64,000 nucleotides of DNA, from contig NZ_JAGXJN010000004.1 in NCBI RefSeq assembly GCF_019091455.1, positions 62,001 through 126,000 of the forward strand. The letters run 5' to 3'. Positions within the stretch are counted from its first letter, which is position 1; each line of letters opens with the position of its first letter. The notes under the pieces are model-generated. The model was not told the DNA's origin, searched no databases, and saw only the letters and a program-made list of their open reading frames with translations. This DNA comes from Chitinophaga sp. GbtcB8. GTDB lineage: Bacteria > Bacteroidota > Bacteroidia > Chitinophagales > Chitinophagaceae. The position numbers and the translations under genes were made by a program. This document shows, in pieces, positions 50,284 through 59,424 of the stretch.

Positions 50284-50988
50284 ATGGGACAAAAGAAATT
50301 GCAGCGTTTTGCTGAAATCGAGACTTTTCCGAATGTGCTGATATACCCGGAGAATATGCCTGGTAAGTGGGCCGGCTTTTTTGGCAATCAAAACCCACTT
50401 ACCCTGGAGCTGGCCTGCGGCAAGGGGGATTATACCCTGGCGCTGGCCCGGCGGTTTCCGGAACAGAACTTCCTGGGCGTGGACCTGAAGGGTAACCGCA
50501 TATGGCGGGGCGCTAAAACTGCTATAGAGGAACCTCTACGGAATGTAGCCTTCCTGCGCACCCAGATTGATAAGCTGGACCGGTATTTTGCACCGGGAGA
50601 GATAGGCGAGATCTGGATCACTTTCCCCGACCCGTTTCTGCGCCAGTCAAAATCAAAAAAGCGGCTTACCCATCCAAAATTCTTACAGCTCTACCAGCCC
50701 CTGCTGGCGCCGGGCGCTACCATCAATCTGAAAACAGACAGCCCGGAGCTGTATGCCTTTACCAAAGAAGTAATAGCGGCCTGTAACTGTGAAACCCTGG
50801 AAGATATCAGCGACGTATATGCGCTGCCGGAAGTACCTGCCCTGTTACAGATCAAAACATTTTATGAAGGCATGCACCTGAGCAACGGGCGCACCATCCG
50901 CTACCTGCGTTTCCGCCTGCCGGTTACGCCCATTAACTGGCGCGAGATAAAGCTAACTGCAGATGCAGCCACTGAAGGAGCATATTGA
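50284..50988 (+). CDS. trmB: tRNA (guanine-N7-)-methyltransferase
   Basis: TrmB makes m7G46 in the variable loop of tRNAs. The 234-residue Rossmann-fold methyltransferase has LELACGKGDYTLALARRFPE (SAM-binding), FLGVDLKGNRIWRGAKTA, and the conserved ITFPDPFLRQSKSKKRLTHP with the catalytic Asp and substrate-binding basic residues. The start is supported by a -7 box 5 nt upstream. The end overlaps the DUF5522 gene by 26 bp. It lies 188 bp downstream of the tRNA-like gene, past its terminator. Confidence 0.95.
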   Translation: MGQKKLQRFAEIETFPNVLIYPENMPGKWAGFFGNQNPLTLELACGKGDYTLALARRFPEQNFLGVDLKGNRIWRGAKTAIEEPLRNVAFLRTQIDKLDRYFAPGEIGEIWITFPDPFLRQSKSKKRLTHPKFLQLYQPLLAPGATINLKTDSPELYAFTKEVIAACNCETLEDISDVYALPEVPALLQIKTFYEGMHLSNGRTIRYLRFRLPVTPINWREIKLTADAATEGAY

Positions 50989-51172
50989 TTTTTATTATAA
51001 CGAACACGGCTATATGGTATTTACCGCACAGTACCACCTGAACCGTGGAAACTGTTGTGGAAATGGCTGTAAACATTGTCCATTTGATTATGAAAAAGTC
51101 CCGGAGCCCAAAAGAAGTACCCTCCTTGCCGCCCGCCAAAAGCAGCAGGAAGAAGGATCCAGCAGAGACTAA
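50963..51172 (+). CDS. DUF5522 family Cys-rich small protein
   Basis: The 69-residue protein has the family core YMVFTAQYHLNRGNCCGNGC then KHCPFDY. Four Cys residues in CCGNGCKHC could bind a metal or an Fe-S cluster. The function is unknown; in Bacteroidota it sits with trmB or alkyltransferase-like genes. Both neighbours overlap it: trmB by 26 bp upstream and the alkyltransferase-like gene by 83 bp downstream. Confidence 0.85.
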   Translation: MQPLKEHIDFYYNEHGYMVFTAQYHLNRGNCCGNGCKHCPFDYEKVPEPKRSTLLAARQKQQEEGSSRD

Positions 51173-51533
51173 CTCCTTTTTTCCAAGGGTATACGAATTA
51201 GTGCGGCTAATACCCAAAGGCCGTGTAACCTCTTATGGTGCGCTGGCAGAAGCCTCCGGCCTTCGTATAACCGCACGCATGGTAGGCTGGGCTATGTTTG
51301 CAGCGCCCACGGCCAAACCGCCCATACCTGCGCACCGCGTGGTGAACAGCAGCGGGGCATTAAGCGGTAAACATCACTTTGAAACCCCTACCCTTATGCA
51401 GGAGCTGCTGGAGCAGGAAGGAATTATTATAAAGAAAGATAAAATTCAAGATTTTAAAACCGTATTTTGGGACCCGGTAACCTCCCAAAAAGGGACAAGA
51501 AGAAAAGCAGCGGACAAAAAAAACGAAGTGTAG
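51090..51533 (+). CDS. alkyltransferase-like protein (MGMT family without the acceptor Cys)
   Basis: The product of about 147 residues has the DNA-binding domain of O6-alkylguanine DNA alkyltransferase (FFPRVYELVRLIPKGRVTSY, RMVGWAMFAAP, IPAHRVVNSSG). In true MGMT the motif is PCHRV with the alkyl-accepting Cys; here it is PAHRV, so this is an ATL-type protein that can bind O6-alkylguanine and recruit nucleotide excision repair but cannot repair it itself. The basic N-terminal tail (MKKSRSPKEVP) overlaps the DUF5522 gene in another frame. A shorter product from a non-ATG start near 51175 is possible. Confidence 0.85.
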   Translation: MKKSRSPKEVPSLPPAKSSRKKDPAETNSFFPRVYELVRLIPKGRVTSYGALAEASGLRITARMVGWAMFAAPTAKPPIPAHRVVNSSGALSGKHHFETPTLMQELLEQEGIIIKKDKIQDFKTVFWDPVTSQKGTRRKAADKKNEV

Positions 51534-51589
51534 ATTACAATAACAAACAGATAACAAATTACCACGGCCTGTTATCCTGAAAATTTATT

Positions 51590-52033
51590 ATGTCGGCATT
51601 AAAACTTAAGCTGGATCAAGATCAGCTGGTAGAAGATTTCTTTGATTGTACCCACCTGGTGGGTATTGTATCTGCTGCCCGTGATTACCAGCTGTGCTGG
51701 CAATTGAATAATCAGCTGTTTTATCATTTCCGGGTAAACAATTCCCTGGAAATAAAACTGACCAAACACCAGCGCGCTTTTTATTTTACAGTATTTGAAT
51801 TTCAGGAGCCTACGAAGTCCGTATCACACTATCTTTACAATAATCACTGCAAGGCAGAGTTTTTGTTGCCTGAATTAAAGAATATAGATTACCTGTGGCT
51901 GATCAAAGGGGATTATTACCAGCTGCAGGATGTGAAAAGATTAACAGAGGAATTACGCCGCGTAGAGCTAGTACAATTAGTATCTTTATTGGACCTAAAA
52001 GATATCAAAAATAAGGTGAACCTTATATTTTAA
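51590..52033 (+). CDS. IPExxxVDY family protein
   Basis: The 147-residue Bacteroidota protein has the family signature in the variant LPELKNIDY (about residues 93-101), preceded by aromatic-rich strands (YFTVFEFQEPTKSVSHYLY). No enzymatic motif is seen and the function is unknown. It is plus-strand, 56 bp after the alkyltransferase-like gene. Confidence 0.85.
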   Translation: MSALKLKLDQDQLVEDFFDCTHLVGIVSAARDYQLCWQLNNQLFYHFRVNNSLEIKLTKHQRAFYFTVFEFQEPTKSVSHYLYNNHCKAEFLLPELKNIDYLWLIKGDYYQLQDVKRLTEELRRVELVQLVSLLDLKDIKNKVNLIF

Positions 52034-52116
52034 CAGGACAAGAAAGGACAGTAAACCGTTTAGGGATTCCCGTTACCAGCTCCGTGCATTTTATTGTTTT
52101 AACATAAACCTATTTT

Positions 52117-52347
52117 ATGTGGCAAGAAAAGAACAATCAACTGTACCGTTCTTTCGAGTTCAGTGATTTTAAGGAAGCCTTTGCTTTTATGACCAAAGTA
52201 GCGCTGGCCGCAGAGAAAATGGATCACCATCCATACTGGACCAATGTTTACAACAAGGTAGAAATATACCTGAACACGCATGATGCGGGCAATGTGGTAA
52301 CGGAAAAAGATCACCGGTTGGCTAAAACCATTGACGGTTTGTTATAA
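52117..52347 (+). CDS. 4a-hydroxytetrahydrobiopterin dehydratase
   Basis: The 76-residue pterin-4a-carbinolamine dehydratase recycles oxidised pterin after aromatic amino acid hydroxylation. The active-site motif [20 protein letters not shown] with the two His residues at 37-38 and a third His at 55 is complete. The N-terminal lead is shorter than in animal DCoH but typical for bacteria. It is followed 17 bp later by the histidine kinase gene, probably without functional connection. Confidence 0.92.
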   Translation: MWQEKNNQLYRSFEFSDFKEAFAFMTKVALAAEKMDHHPYWTNVYNKVEIYLNTHDAGNVVTEKDHRLAKTIDGLL

Positions 52348-52364
52348 ACATATATTAAATACCT

Positions 52365-54440
52365 GTGAAGCGGATCGCTTATTTATTCTTATTCATTTGT
52401 TATTCCGCTGGCATATACGCCCAACCACCCACTGAAGATACTTTATCAATAGATATGGGGGCGCCACCTGCCAGTGCAGACCTGCGCCCCTACCTATACA
52501 GCCTGGATATACCCGGCCAATCCTTTTCCCTCTCACAAATTAACCAGCAAACATTTACACATCAGCCCGGACTGTTCCACCCACAGCCCAGGTATAACAA
52601 ACAGCCGCATAACTGCTGGCTGAAATTCACCATCCGCAATACCGGCCTGAAAGACAGCAGCCTCACCTTCTTTACCGGCTGGCACGACTTTATGTACTGG
52701 TATGCCGGTACCAATAACCACTACCAGCTGTTATCACAAACCGGTTTAATGCTGGACCATGGTAATGTAAACCGCTGGGAACGTTATGCATTCCCCGTAG
52801 TGGTGCCTGCCGGTCAGTCACGCACCTTTTTATTGCACATCATTAACCGGTCCTATAACGAAAGCGCGCTGATGCCCGTGCTGTATGACGGCCTGGGGTA
52901 TGAACGTTTCCGTAACCACCAGATCAATACATTCCGGGCAGAAGCCGTAGTGATACAGGTACTGCTGGGCATGTTGTTAGTATTCCTAACCATTGCTATA
53001 ATCAATTACATACAGCTGCCGGACCGCTCTTACCTGTACTTTGCAGCTTACATCCTGGGTCTTATAATGTTCTTTGCCCTGCGTTTGGAAAGCAAGCCTT
53101 ACCAGCTGTCTGTTTTTCACCGCTGGCCCATGTTAAAATATTACTGGAATATTCCGGCGCTGCTGTTCTGCTTTTACCTGATGTACCTGATGTTTGGCAA
53201 TGCCTTCCTGAACCTGAAGGAAAGGTACCCTTACATGGAACGTATTTTTACCGTTGCAGCTGCCTGTACCGGGGGCGTGATCATTATTTTCTTTTACTGC
53301 ATTGGCCAGCAGCTATACCACGTGCCGGGTATTATTTACAGCTATTTATACCTGGGCCTGTTGCTGCCGCAGCTGATCGTATTTGTAGCGCTGGCAAAAC
53401 GTTCCCGCCACCATCCGCTGGTGCGTTTTTTCCTGTTGGGCTCTATCTGTTATTACCTGGCCAGCCTGCTGGGTTTTATATTCCAGATAAAACCCCTGGG
53501 CTTCTTTAATGCACTAGGCATGTTTTCCGCGCCTACCATGCCCATGATAGCAGGCGTGTTCTTACAGGCTATGTTTTTCCTGGCAGGATTAAGCTACCGC
53601 AACAAGCTGGTGCATCATGAACGCACCAAAACCCAGGAAATGCTTATTAAACAATTGAATAAGAATAAGGAACTGCAACGTAAGCTGAATGAGCAGCTGG
53701 AAGAGCTGGTAAAAGAACAAACCTCTGAAATACTGCGTAAAAAGCAGGAGCTGGAAGAGCAGCGGCAAATACAGCTGAATATAGAGTATGATAAAAAGCT
53801 GACGGAAATAGAGCTGAAAGCCATTCGTGCACAGATCAACCCGCACTTTATTTTTAACTGCCTTAATTCCATCCAGCTGTTTGTAATGCAGCGGGATTAT
53901 GAATATGCGCAGAAATACCTGTCTGATTTCTCCTACCTCATACGCAAAACACTGGATTTTTCCCGGCGCAATTTTATTACCTTAACAGATGAGATCACCT
54001 ACCTCAATACTTATCTTGGCCTGGAAAAAATGCGCTTTGAAAATAAAATGGAGTATGATATAAGGGTAGACCCGGCTATTGCCACTACGGAGCTGGAAAT
54101 TCCGGCCATGCTGTTACAGCCTTATGTGGAAAATGCCGTGAAGTATGGTATGACCAATCCCAATCAACCTATAGGACGGCTGATCATCCGCTTCCAGCAG
54201 CTGGCCGGCGATATTCTGGAATGTATTGTTGAAGATAACGGCATTGGTATTACCCGCTCTAAAGAGCTGCGTACCTTACCCAAACATCACCAGTCATCCG
54301 GTATGGAAATAAGCTCTAACCGCGCAGAGCTATTGAACAAAATGTATAATACGGATATACATATTGAGGTGATTGATAAATTCGCCCGGAATTTTACAGA
54401 AAGCGGTACTATTGTAAGAATTTTAATACCACAACTTTAG
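52365..54440 (+). CDS. LytS-type sensor histidine kinase with 7TMR-DISM-like sensor
   Basis: The 691-residue membrane kinase starts at a GTG. A signal peptide (MKRIAYLFLFICYSAGIYAQ) precedes a periplasmic domain of about 170 residues resembling 7TMR-DISMED2 (CWLKFTIRNTGLKDSSLTFF). Seven membrane segments (about 195-400) and a coiled coil (about 420-475) follow. The His_kinase domain has the phosphoacceptor His494 in INPHFIFNCLNSIQLFV and an HATPase N-box with LLQPYVENAVKYG. It is 29 bp upstream of the LytTR regulator gene, its likely partner. The ligand is unknown, but 7TMR-DISM domains often bind carbohydrates or small molecules. Confidence 0.92.
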   Translation: MKRIAYLFLFICYSAGIYAQPPTEDTLSIDMGAPPASADLRPYLYSLDIPGQSFSLSQINQQTFTHQPGLFHPQPRYNKQPHNCWLKFTIRNTGLKDSSLTFFTGWHDFMYWYAGTNNHYQLLSQTGLMLDHGNVNRWERYAFPVVVPAGQSRTFLLHIINRSYNESALMPVLYDGLGYERFRNHQINTFRAEAVVIQVLLGMLLVFLTIAIINYIQLPDRSYLYFAAYILGLIMFFALRLESKPYQLSVFHRWPMLKYYWNIPALLFCFYLMYLMFGNAFLNLKERYPYMERIFTVAAACTGGVIIIFFYCIGQQLYHVPGIIYSYLYLGLLLPQLIVFVALAKRSRHHPLVRFFLLGSICYYLASLLGFIFQIKPLGFFNALGMFSAPTMPMIAGVFLQAMFFLAGLSYRNKLVHHERTKTQEMLIKQLNKNKELQRKLNEQLEELVKEQTSEILRKKQELEEQRQIQLNIEYDKKLTEIELKAIRAQINPHFIFNCLNSIQLFVMQRDYEYAQKYLSDFSYLIRKTLDFSRRNFITLTDEITYLNTYLGLEKMRFENKMEYDIRVDPAIATTELEIPAMLLQPYVENAVKYGMTNPNQPIGRLIIRFQQLAGDILECIVEDNGIGITRSKELRTLPKHHQSSGMEISSNRAELLNKMYNTDIHIEVIDKFARNFTESGTIVRILIPQL

Positions 54441-54469
54441 TAGCCTAAGTCAGACCCCTGGATCAACAT

Positions 54470-55216
54470 ATGATAAAAGCGATTATTATAGATGATGAGC
54501 GTAACAGCCGGGATATTATTTCCCTGATGCTGGGCAAATACTGCCCGCAGGTGCAAATTGCCGATACGGCATCTGACTGCGCAGACGGCATCAGCAAAAT
54601 AAAGCAACATCAGCCGCAATTGGTTTTCCTGGATCTTGAAATGCCGGATGGCACCGGGTTTGACGTGCTGCAGGGCACCCAGGACGATGCCTCTTTTGAA
54701 GCTGTATTTGTGACTGCTTTTGAAAAAAAATTCCTGCATGCCATCCGCTTCAGTGAAGTAGAGATCATTTTAAAACCTATTGATAAAGAAAGCCTGCTGC
54801 AGGCCGTGCAAACGGTATCCCAGCGTATAAATTCACAGGCCAGCAAAAACCGCTACCGTGTATTGCTGGATAATTTTAACCACGGCAAACAGGCTAACTG
54901 GAACTTACTGCTACCCCTGGCCAACCGCCAGGAAACTACCATACGCACTACGGCTATTGAATACCTGGAATCCGGTACGGAAGGTTGCAGCTTTTACCTG
55001 GAAGATGGTACTGTATTGCAGGTGGAGCGCAGCTTCCGGCATTATGCCGACCTGTTTATACCCCTGCGTTTTTACCAGGTGAACAATACGCAGATGGTAC
55101 AGCTTTCACATATTAACCGCGTAATGAATGATAGCCAGCATATCCTGCTAAACAGTGGTGCGCAGCTGGAAATAACGGAGCGGAGGAAGAAGGATCTGTT
55201 GAGTTTTTACCGGTAA
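54470..55216 (+). CDS. LytTR-family response regulator
   Basis: The 248-residue regulator has an N-terminal receiver domain: acidic pocket IIIDDERNSRD, phosphoacceptor Asp55 in LVFLDLEMPDGTGFDVL, and FVTAFEKKFLHAI with the conserved Lys. A C-terminal LytTR DNA-binding domain follows (YLESGTEGCSFYLEDGTVLQ, FIPLRFYQVNNTQMVQLSHI). It is co-transcribed with the upstream histidine kinase. Target genes cannot be read from the window. Confidence 0.94.
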   Translation: MIKAIIIDDERNSRDIISLMLGKYCPQVQIADTASDCADGISKIKQHQPQLVFLDLEMPDGTGFDVLQGTQDDASFEAVFVTAFEKKFLHAIRFSEVEIILKPIDKESLLQAVQTVSQRINSQASKNRYRVLLDNFNHGKQANWNLLLPLANRQETTIRTTAIEYLESGTEGCSFYLEDGTVLQVERSFRHYADLFIPLRFYQVNNTQMVQLSHINRVMNDSQHILLNSGAQLEITERRKKDLLSFYR

Positions 55217-55284
55217 GCTTTACACCGCTGCCCGGAATTGCTAATTTTGGCAATATTTTAGCAGTATCATATAAAAATATCACT

Positions 55285-55458
55285 ATGAAAAATCGTGCTT
55301 TGCAGGTATGCTGCGGAATACTGGCTGCTGGTATCTTATTAAGCAGCTGTGTTACAACGCATAATCCTAATGGCTTACCACCCGGACAACAGAAAAAGAT
55401 CTATGGAACAAAATCTGCCAAACCCTTTGCACCGGGGCAGCAGAAAAAAGGATACTAA
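55285..55458 (+). CDS. small lipoprotein with GQQKK repeats
   Basis: The 57-residue peptide starts with a signal sequence and lipobox (AAGILLSSC) and then has two copies of a PPGQQKK/APGQQKK motif separated by IYGTKSAKPF. Small lipoproteins with this C-terminal pattern are widespread in Bacteroidota, where they are sometimes labelled 'quinol oxidase subunit 4' without evidence. The function is unknown. It is followed after 2 bp by a strong terminator, a good sign that it is a real expressed gene. Confidence 0.7.
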   Translation: MKNRALQVCCGILAAGILLSSCVTTHNPNGLPPGQQKKIYGTKSAKPFAPGQQKKGY

Positions 55459-55460
55459 TA

Positions 55461-55493
55461 AAAAAGTTCCGGTTATAGCCGGAACTTTTTTTA
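55461..55493. terminator. strong bidirectional terminator
   Basis: AAAAGTTCCGG / CCGGAACTTTT forms an 11-bp stem with a 6-nt loop, flanked by A and T runs. It lies between the small lipoprotein gene (plus) and rho (minus) and serves both. Confidence 0.85.
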
Positions 55494-55514
55494 TTACTGA
55501 ATATGTTAAACTCT

Positions 55515-57257
55515 TTATCCGTTCATGGATATCAGGAATTCCTCATTGTTCTTAGTACCGCGCATGTGCTGCAGCATAAAGTTCATGGATTCTTCCGTGT
55601 TCATATCGGCCAGGTGGTTGCGCAGGATGTAGATGCGTTTCAGCATGTCTTTTTCCAGCAGCAATTCATCACGGCGTGTAGACGATGCCGTTACATCAAT
55701 AGCCGGGAATACGCGCCTGTTGGCCAGCTTACGATCCAGCTGCAGCTCCATGTTACCGGTACCTTTAAATTCTTCAAAGATCACCTCATCCATTTTAGAG
55801 CCGGTGTCTATCAAAGCAGTAGCCAGTATAGTTAAGGAACCGCCGTTTTCAATTTTACGGGCAGCGCCAAAGAACTGTTTGGGTTTTTGCATGGCGTTGG
55901 CTTCCACACCACCGCTCAGTACCTTACCGGATGCCGGCGCCACGGTATTGTGGGCACGGGCCAGACGGGTAATGGAATCCAGCAGTATCACCACATCGTG
56001 TCCGCACTCTACCAAACGTTTTGCTTTTTGCAATGCAATGGCAGATACTTTCACGTGTTTTTCCGCAGGTTCATCAAAGGTAGAAGCAATTACTTCTGCC
56101 TTCACGCTGCGTTCCATATCGGTTACTTCCTCAGGGCGTTCGTCTATCAGCACCACCATCAGGTAAACTTCCGGGTGGTTGGTAGCAATAGCGTTGGCCA
56201 CTTCTTTCAGCAACATGGTTTTACCCACTTTAGGCTGCGCTACTATCAGTCCGCGCTGGCCTTTACCAATGGGGGTAAACATATCCATGATGCGGGTGGA
56301 GTAGTTATTGGAAGTAGTTGTTAATCTCATTTTTTCGAAAGGGAACAACGGGGTCAGGTAATCGAAAGGTACACGGTCGCGCACTTCTTCCGGCGATTTG
56401 CCGTTGATGGTTTCCACTTTCAGTAAAGCAAAATATTTTTCTCCTTCTTTCGGCGGGCGTACAGAGCCTTTCACGGTATCGCCGGTTTTTAAACCGAACA
56501 ATTTTATCTGGGAAGGAGAAACATAAATATCATCCGGTGAGCTGAGGTAATTGTAATCAGATGAGCGCAGGAACCCATAACCATCGGGCATCATTTCCAA
56601 TACGCCTTCACTTACTATTATACCGTCAAACTCAATGTTGAATACAGGTTCTTTTTTCTGCTGAAAACGTTGCGGCTGAGCCTGCGGTTGCGGCTTGCCG
56701 GCAGCGGGGAAAAGTGTTTCGTCGGGTAACACAAAGTCATCATCGTCATCCTCTTCCTCTTCTTCCTCCTCTACTGCAACCGGTTCTTCTTCATGGGTTT
56801 CATCTTCTGTAAAAGCCGGTAATACAATATCGTCGTCGTCATCAAATGTGAGGGAAGGAATGCTATCCAGGTCTATATCAAAATCTTTTGCTTTTGATTT
56901 AGGAGCTGCTGGTTTTACCGGCTGCTCATCTTCCTGATCGTGATCATCATGGTCGGCTCCTTTAGTTTTGGCGCCGGGTTTTCTTCCACGTTTGGCAGGT
57001 TTTTCTTCTGCATGGGCAGGTTCTTCAGCTACTGGTGCTTCTTCTTCGTCTTTTTTAGTTGGTTTCCGTTTGCGTGTTTTCTTTTCTTCGCCGTTGGCCG
57101 GGTTACCTTCAGAGGCCATCACTGCCTGCTTGTCCAGGATTTTGTAGATGAGGTCCTGTTTGCTAAGTTTCTTTGCGTTGGTCACATCGAGTTTCTCTGC
57201 AATGTCAAGCAGCTCAGGAACGAGCATGTCGTTCAATTGTAAGATGTCGTACATCAT
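55515..57257 (-). CDS. rho: transcription termination factor Rho with acidic insert
   Basis: This is the hexameric RNA-dependent ATPase that ends transcription at Rho-dependent sites, 580 residues (Escherichia coli Rho has 419). The N-terminal helical bundle (residues 1-45, [20 protein letters not shown]) is followed by an insert of about 165 residues. The insert starts with Lys/Arg-rich blocks ([22 protein letters not shown]) and ends in strongly acidic runs at about 155-180. The RNA-binding cold-shock domain ([20 protein letters not shown]) and the ATPase (P-loop [13 protein letters not shown] at about 340, [31 protein letters not shown]) are intact. Long inserts are common in Bacteroidota Rho. 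Confidence 0.96.
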   Translation of the reverse strand: MMYDILQLNDMLVPELLDIAEKLDVTNAKKLSKQDLIYKILDKQAVMASEGNPANGEEKKTRKRKPTKKDEEEAPVAEEPAHAEEKPAKRGRKPGAKTKGADHDDHDQEDEQPVKPAAPKSKAKDFDIDLDSIPSLTFDDDDDIVLPAFTEDETHEEEPVAVEEEEEEEDDDDDFVLPDETLFPAAGKPQPQAQPQRFQQKKEPVFNIEFDGIIVSEGVLEMMPDGYGFLRSSDYNYLSSPDDIYVSPSQIKLFGLKTGDTVKGSVRPPKEGEKYFALLKVETINGKSPEEVRDRVPFDYLTPLFPFEKMRLTTTSNNYSTRIMDMFTPIGKGQRGLIVAQPKVGKTMLLKEVANAIATNHPEVYLMVVLIDERPEEVTDMERSVKAEVIASTFDEPAEKHVKVSAIALQKAKRLVECGHDVVILLDSITRLARAHNTVAPASGKVLSGGVEANAMQKPKQFFGAARKIENGGSLTILATALIDTGSKMDEVIFEEFKGTGNMELQLDRKLANRRVFPAIDVTASSTRRDELLLEKDMLKRIYILRNHLADMNTEESMNFMLQHMRGTKNNEEFLISMNG

Positions 57258-57710
57258 CGTGTGTTGTCAAATTTTTTAGGAGTGTGTTTAGGCGGGTACC
57301 ACTACATACCAACATACACCAATTACAAATAATTGTTTTTTGAGTCCAATAAATTTAATTTGGTTATTAAATCTGATAGGGATTGTTGAGTTCAGGAACT
57401 GCTGATGAAGATGGAAATAATAAACTTGATCAGGCAGATAATAACTGCAAGATTAATACAACTTTTATTATTATCCAAAAAAAGTTGGATACCTGTATAC
57501 CCTACAGATCATTGCCCATGGCAGGGTACACCCCTCTCAACCTTGCGGAAATCATAGCCGTGGCCTGTTCCGGCCGGCCTCTTTTTTCAGCCCGCCCTGG
57601 TATTGCCTTTTGCATTCTTAACAGATTTAACATTTTTTTGTGCTAATTGTGCAGGAACCTATTATTGGGTACTTATCCTGCCGGGGTTATGGACTATGAC
57701 GTTTAACCCT
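57258..57710. other. rho-asnS divergent spacer
   Basis: This 450-bp spacer separates the divergent rho and asnS genes. No open frame with coding character was accepted. A GC-rich patch with GGCCGGCC followed by TCTTTTTT near 57570-57590 resembles a weak plus-strand terminator and could end a short transcript; no matching consensus promoter was found upstream. Near 57290-57365 it is AT-rich and may contain the rho promoter. Confidence 0.3.
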
Positions 57711-57718
57711 TATTTTTG
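57711..57718 (+). promoter_or_regulatory. -7 promoter box of asnS
   Basis: TATTTTTG matches TAnnTTTG and ends 19 nt before the asnS ATG. A TTA instead of TTG lies 21 bp upstream. Confidence 0.4.
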
Positions 57719-57737
57719 CAGTCCTAAAAATCAAATT

Positions 57738-59174
57738 ATGAGCCAAAGAGTTAAAGTCAAGCAAATATTGTCCGATGACAAGGTGCAATACGACGTAACG
57801 GTAAAAGGTTGGATACGGTCGTTCCGTAACAACCAGTTTATAGCGTTAAATGACGGCTCTACCAATAATAACCTGCAAATAGTTATAGAACCCGGTACAG
57901 ATGCGGGTTTGCTGAAACGCCTTACCACCGGTGCGGCTATTAGCGTAACGGGTGAGGTCATTGCCTCCCTGGGTAAAGGGCAAAAAGTGGAGCTGAAAGC
58001 CCGCGAGCTGGAAGTGCTGGGCGATTGTGACCCGGAAAAATATCCCCTGCAGCTAAAAAACCGGCCCAGCCTGGAGTACTTACGTGAAATAGCGCACCTG
58101 CGCTTCCGTACCAATACCTTTGGCGCCGTTTTCCGGGTACGCCACTCACTGGCTTTTGCTGTGCACCAGTTCTTTAATGAAAGAGGATTTGTATACCTGC
58201 ATACACCTGTAATTACCGCTTCTGATGCAGAAGGCGCAGGTGAAATGTTCCGCGTAACCACGCTGGACCTGAATAAGCCGCCCCGCACAGAAAGCGGTGA
58301 TATTGATTTTAAAGAAGATTTCTTTGGGCGCGCTACCAACCTTACCGTATCCGGCCAGCTGGAAGGCGAGCTGGGCGCTATGGCCTTTGGGGATATTTAC
58401 ACCTTTGGCCCCACTTTCCGTGCAGAAAATTCCAACACGGCCCGCCACCTGGCGGAATTCTGGATGATAGAACCTGAAATGGCGTTCTATGACCTGGAAG
58501 ATAATATGAACCTGGCCGAAGCATTTATTAAATATGTGATCGGATATGTATTGCAGCACAACCGGGAAGACCTGGAATTTTTAGCCCAGCGCCTGGCAGA
58601 AGAAGAAAAACAAAAACCCCAGCAGGAGCGCAGTGAAATGGGATTGCTGGAAAAGCTGGAATTTGTGCTGAACAATGAATTTATGCGCCTTACCTATACA
58701 GAGGCCATTGATATTCTGAAGAACAGCAAACCCAATAAGAGTAAAAAGTTCAACTACCTGATAGAAGAATGGGGCGCAGACCTGCAGAGTGAACATGAAC
58801 GTTACCTGGTAGAAAAACATTTTAAGAAACCGGTGATATTAACGGATTACCCTGCCGCCATAAAAGCTTTTTATATGAAGCAGAATGAGGATGGTAAAAC
58901 CGTACGTGCGATGGATATATTATTCCCCGGCATTGGTGAAATAGTGGGCGGTTCCCAGCGGGAAGAGAATTATGACAAGCTGGTAAAACGCATGCAGGAA
59001 TTACACCTGCCTACAGAGGAGCTTAGCTGGTACCTGGATACCCGCCGCTTTGGCGCCTGCCCGCATGCGGGTTTCGGTTTGGGCTTTGTAAGGCTGGTGT
59101 TGTTTGTAACCGGTATGGGTAATATCCGCGATGTAATACCTTTTCCCAGAACGCCCAAGAGCGCTGAGTTTTAG
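57738..59174 (+). CDS. asnS: asparagine-tRNA ligase
   Basis: AsnRS charges tRNA-Asn. The 478-residue class II synthetase starts with an OB-fold anticodon-binding domain ([20 protein letters not shown]) and continues with the catalytic domain: [57 protein letters not shown] (motif 2) and the C-terminal [20 protein letters not shown] (motif 3). The ENSNT loop distinguishes AsnRS from AspRS. The start at 57738 is chosen because upstream in-frame codons show no family similarity. Confidence 0.96.
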   Translation: MSQRVKVKQILSDDKVQYDVTVKGWIRSFRNNQFIALNDGSTNNNLQIVIEPGTDAGLLKRLTTGAAISVTGEVIASLGKGQKVELKARELEVLGDCDPEKYPLQLKNRPSLEYLREIAHLRFRTNTFGAVFRVRHSLAFAVHQFFNERGFVYLHTPVITASDAEGAGEMFRVTTLDLNKPPRTESGDIDFKEDFFGRATNLTVSGQLEGELGAMAFGDIYTFGPTFRAENSNTARHLAEFWMIEPEMAFYDLEDNMNLAEAFIKYVIGYVLQHNREDLEFLAQRLAEEEKQKPQQERSEMGLLEKLEFVLNNEFMRLTYTEAIDILKNSKPNKSKKFNYLIEEWGADLQSEHERYLVEKHFKKPVILTDYPAAIKAFYMKQNEDGKTVRAMDILFPGIGEIVGGSQREENYDKLVKRMQELHLPTEELSWYLDTRRFGACPHAGFGLGFVRLVLFVTGMGNIRDVIPFPRTPKSAEF

Positions 59175-59188
59175 CAGCCTGCGGCTGC

Positions 59189-59343
59189 GGTCCATAGTTG
59201 ATGGTCCATGGTCCATTGCCTTTTACGAAATGCAGTTTGCATGAGTGAAGGTTGTGGATGATGGACCATCTTCATTTATACTCACTCGCTTAACCCCGCT
59301 CAAATCTTTCCACGCACAATGCTATGGACCATCGACCATGGAC
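59189..59343. repeat. CCATGG/CCATAG word-family hairpin with a third copy in the loop
   Basis: The left arm (59189-59217) is GGTCCATAGTTGATGGTCC, ATGGTCCATTG. The right arm (59319-59343) is AATGCTATGGACCATCGACC, ATGGAC. A third half-copy GGATGATGGACCATC lies inside the loop (59256-59270). It fills the asnS-exbD spacer and shares words with 4810-4935 and 10264-10394. Confidence 0.65.
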
Positions 59344-59424
59344 TTTTTTTATGGATTATATCAGCAACCGCATCTATATATCAGAAAGCACGCATCCATT
59401 TTCTCATATATAAACTGTTGTTGT

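Noticed and set aside
57383..57646. Plus-strand 87-codon frame in the rho-asnS spacer
   Set aside because: It has no signal peptide, no domain and no coding bias, and lies across GC-rich and AT-rich patches.
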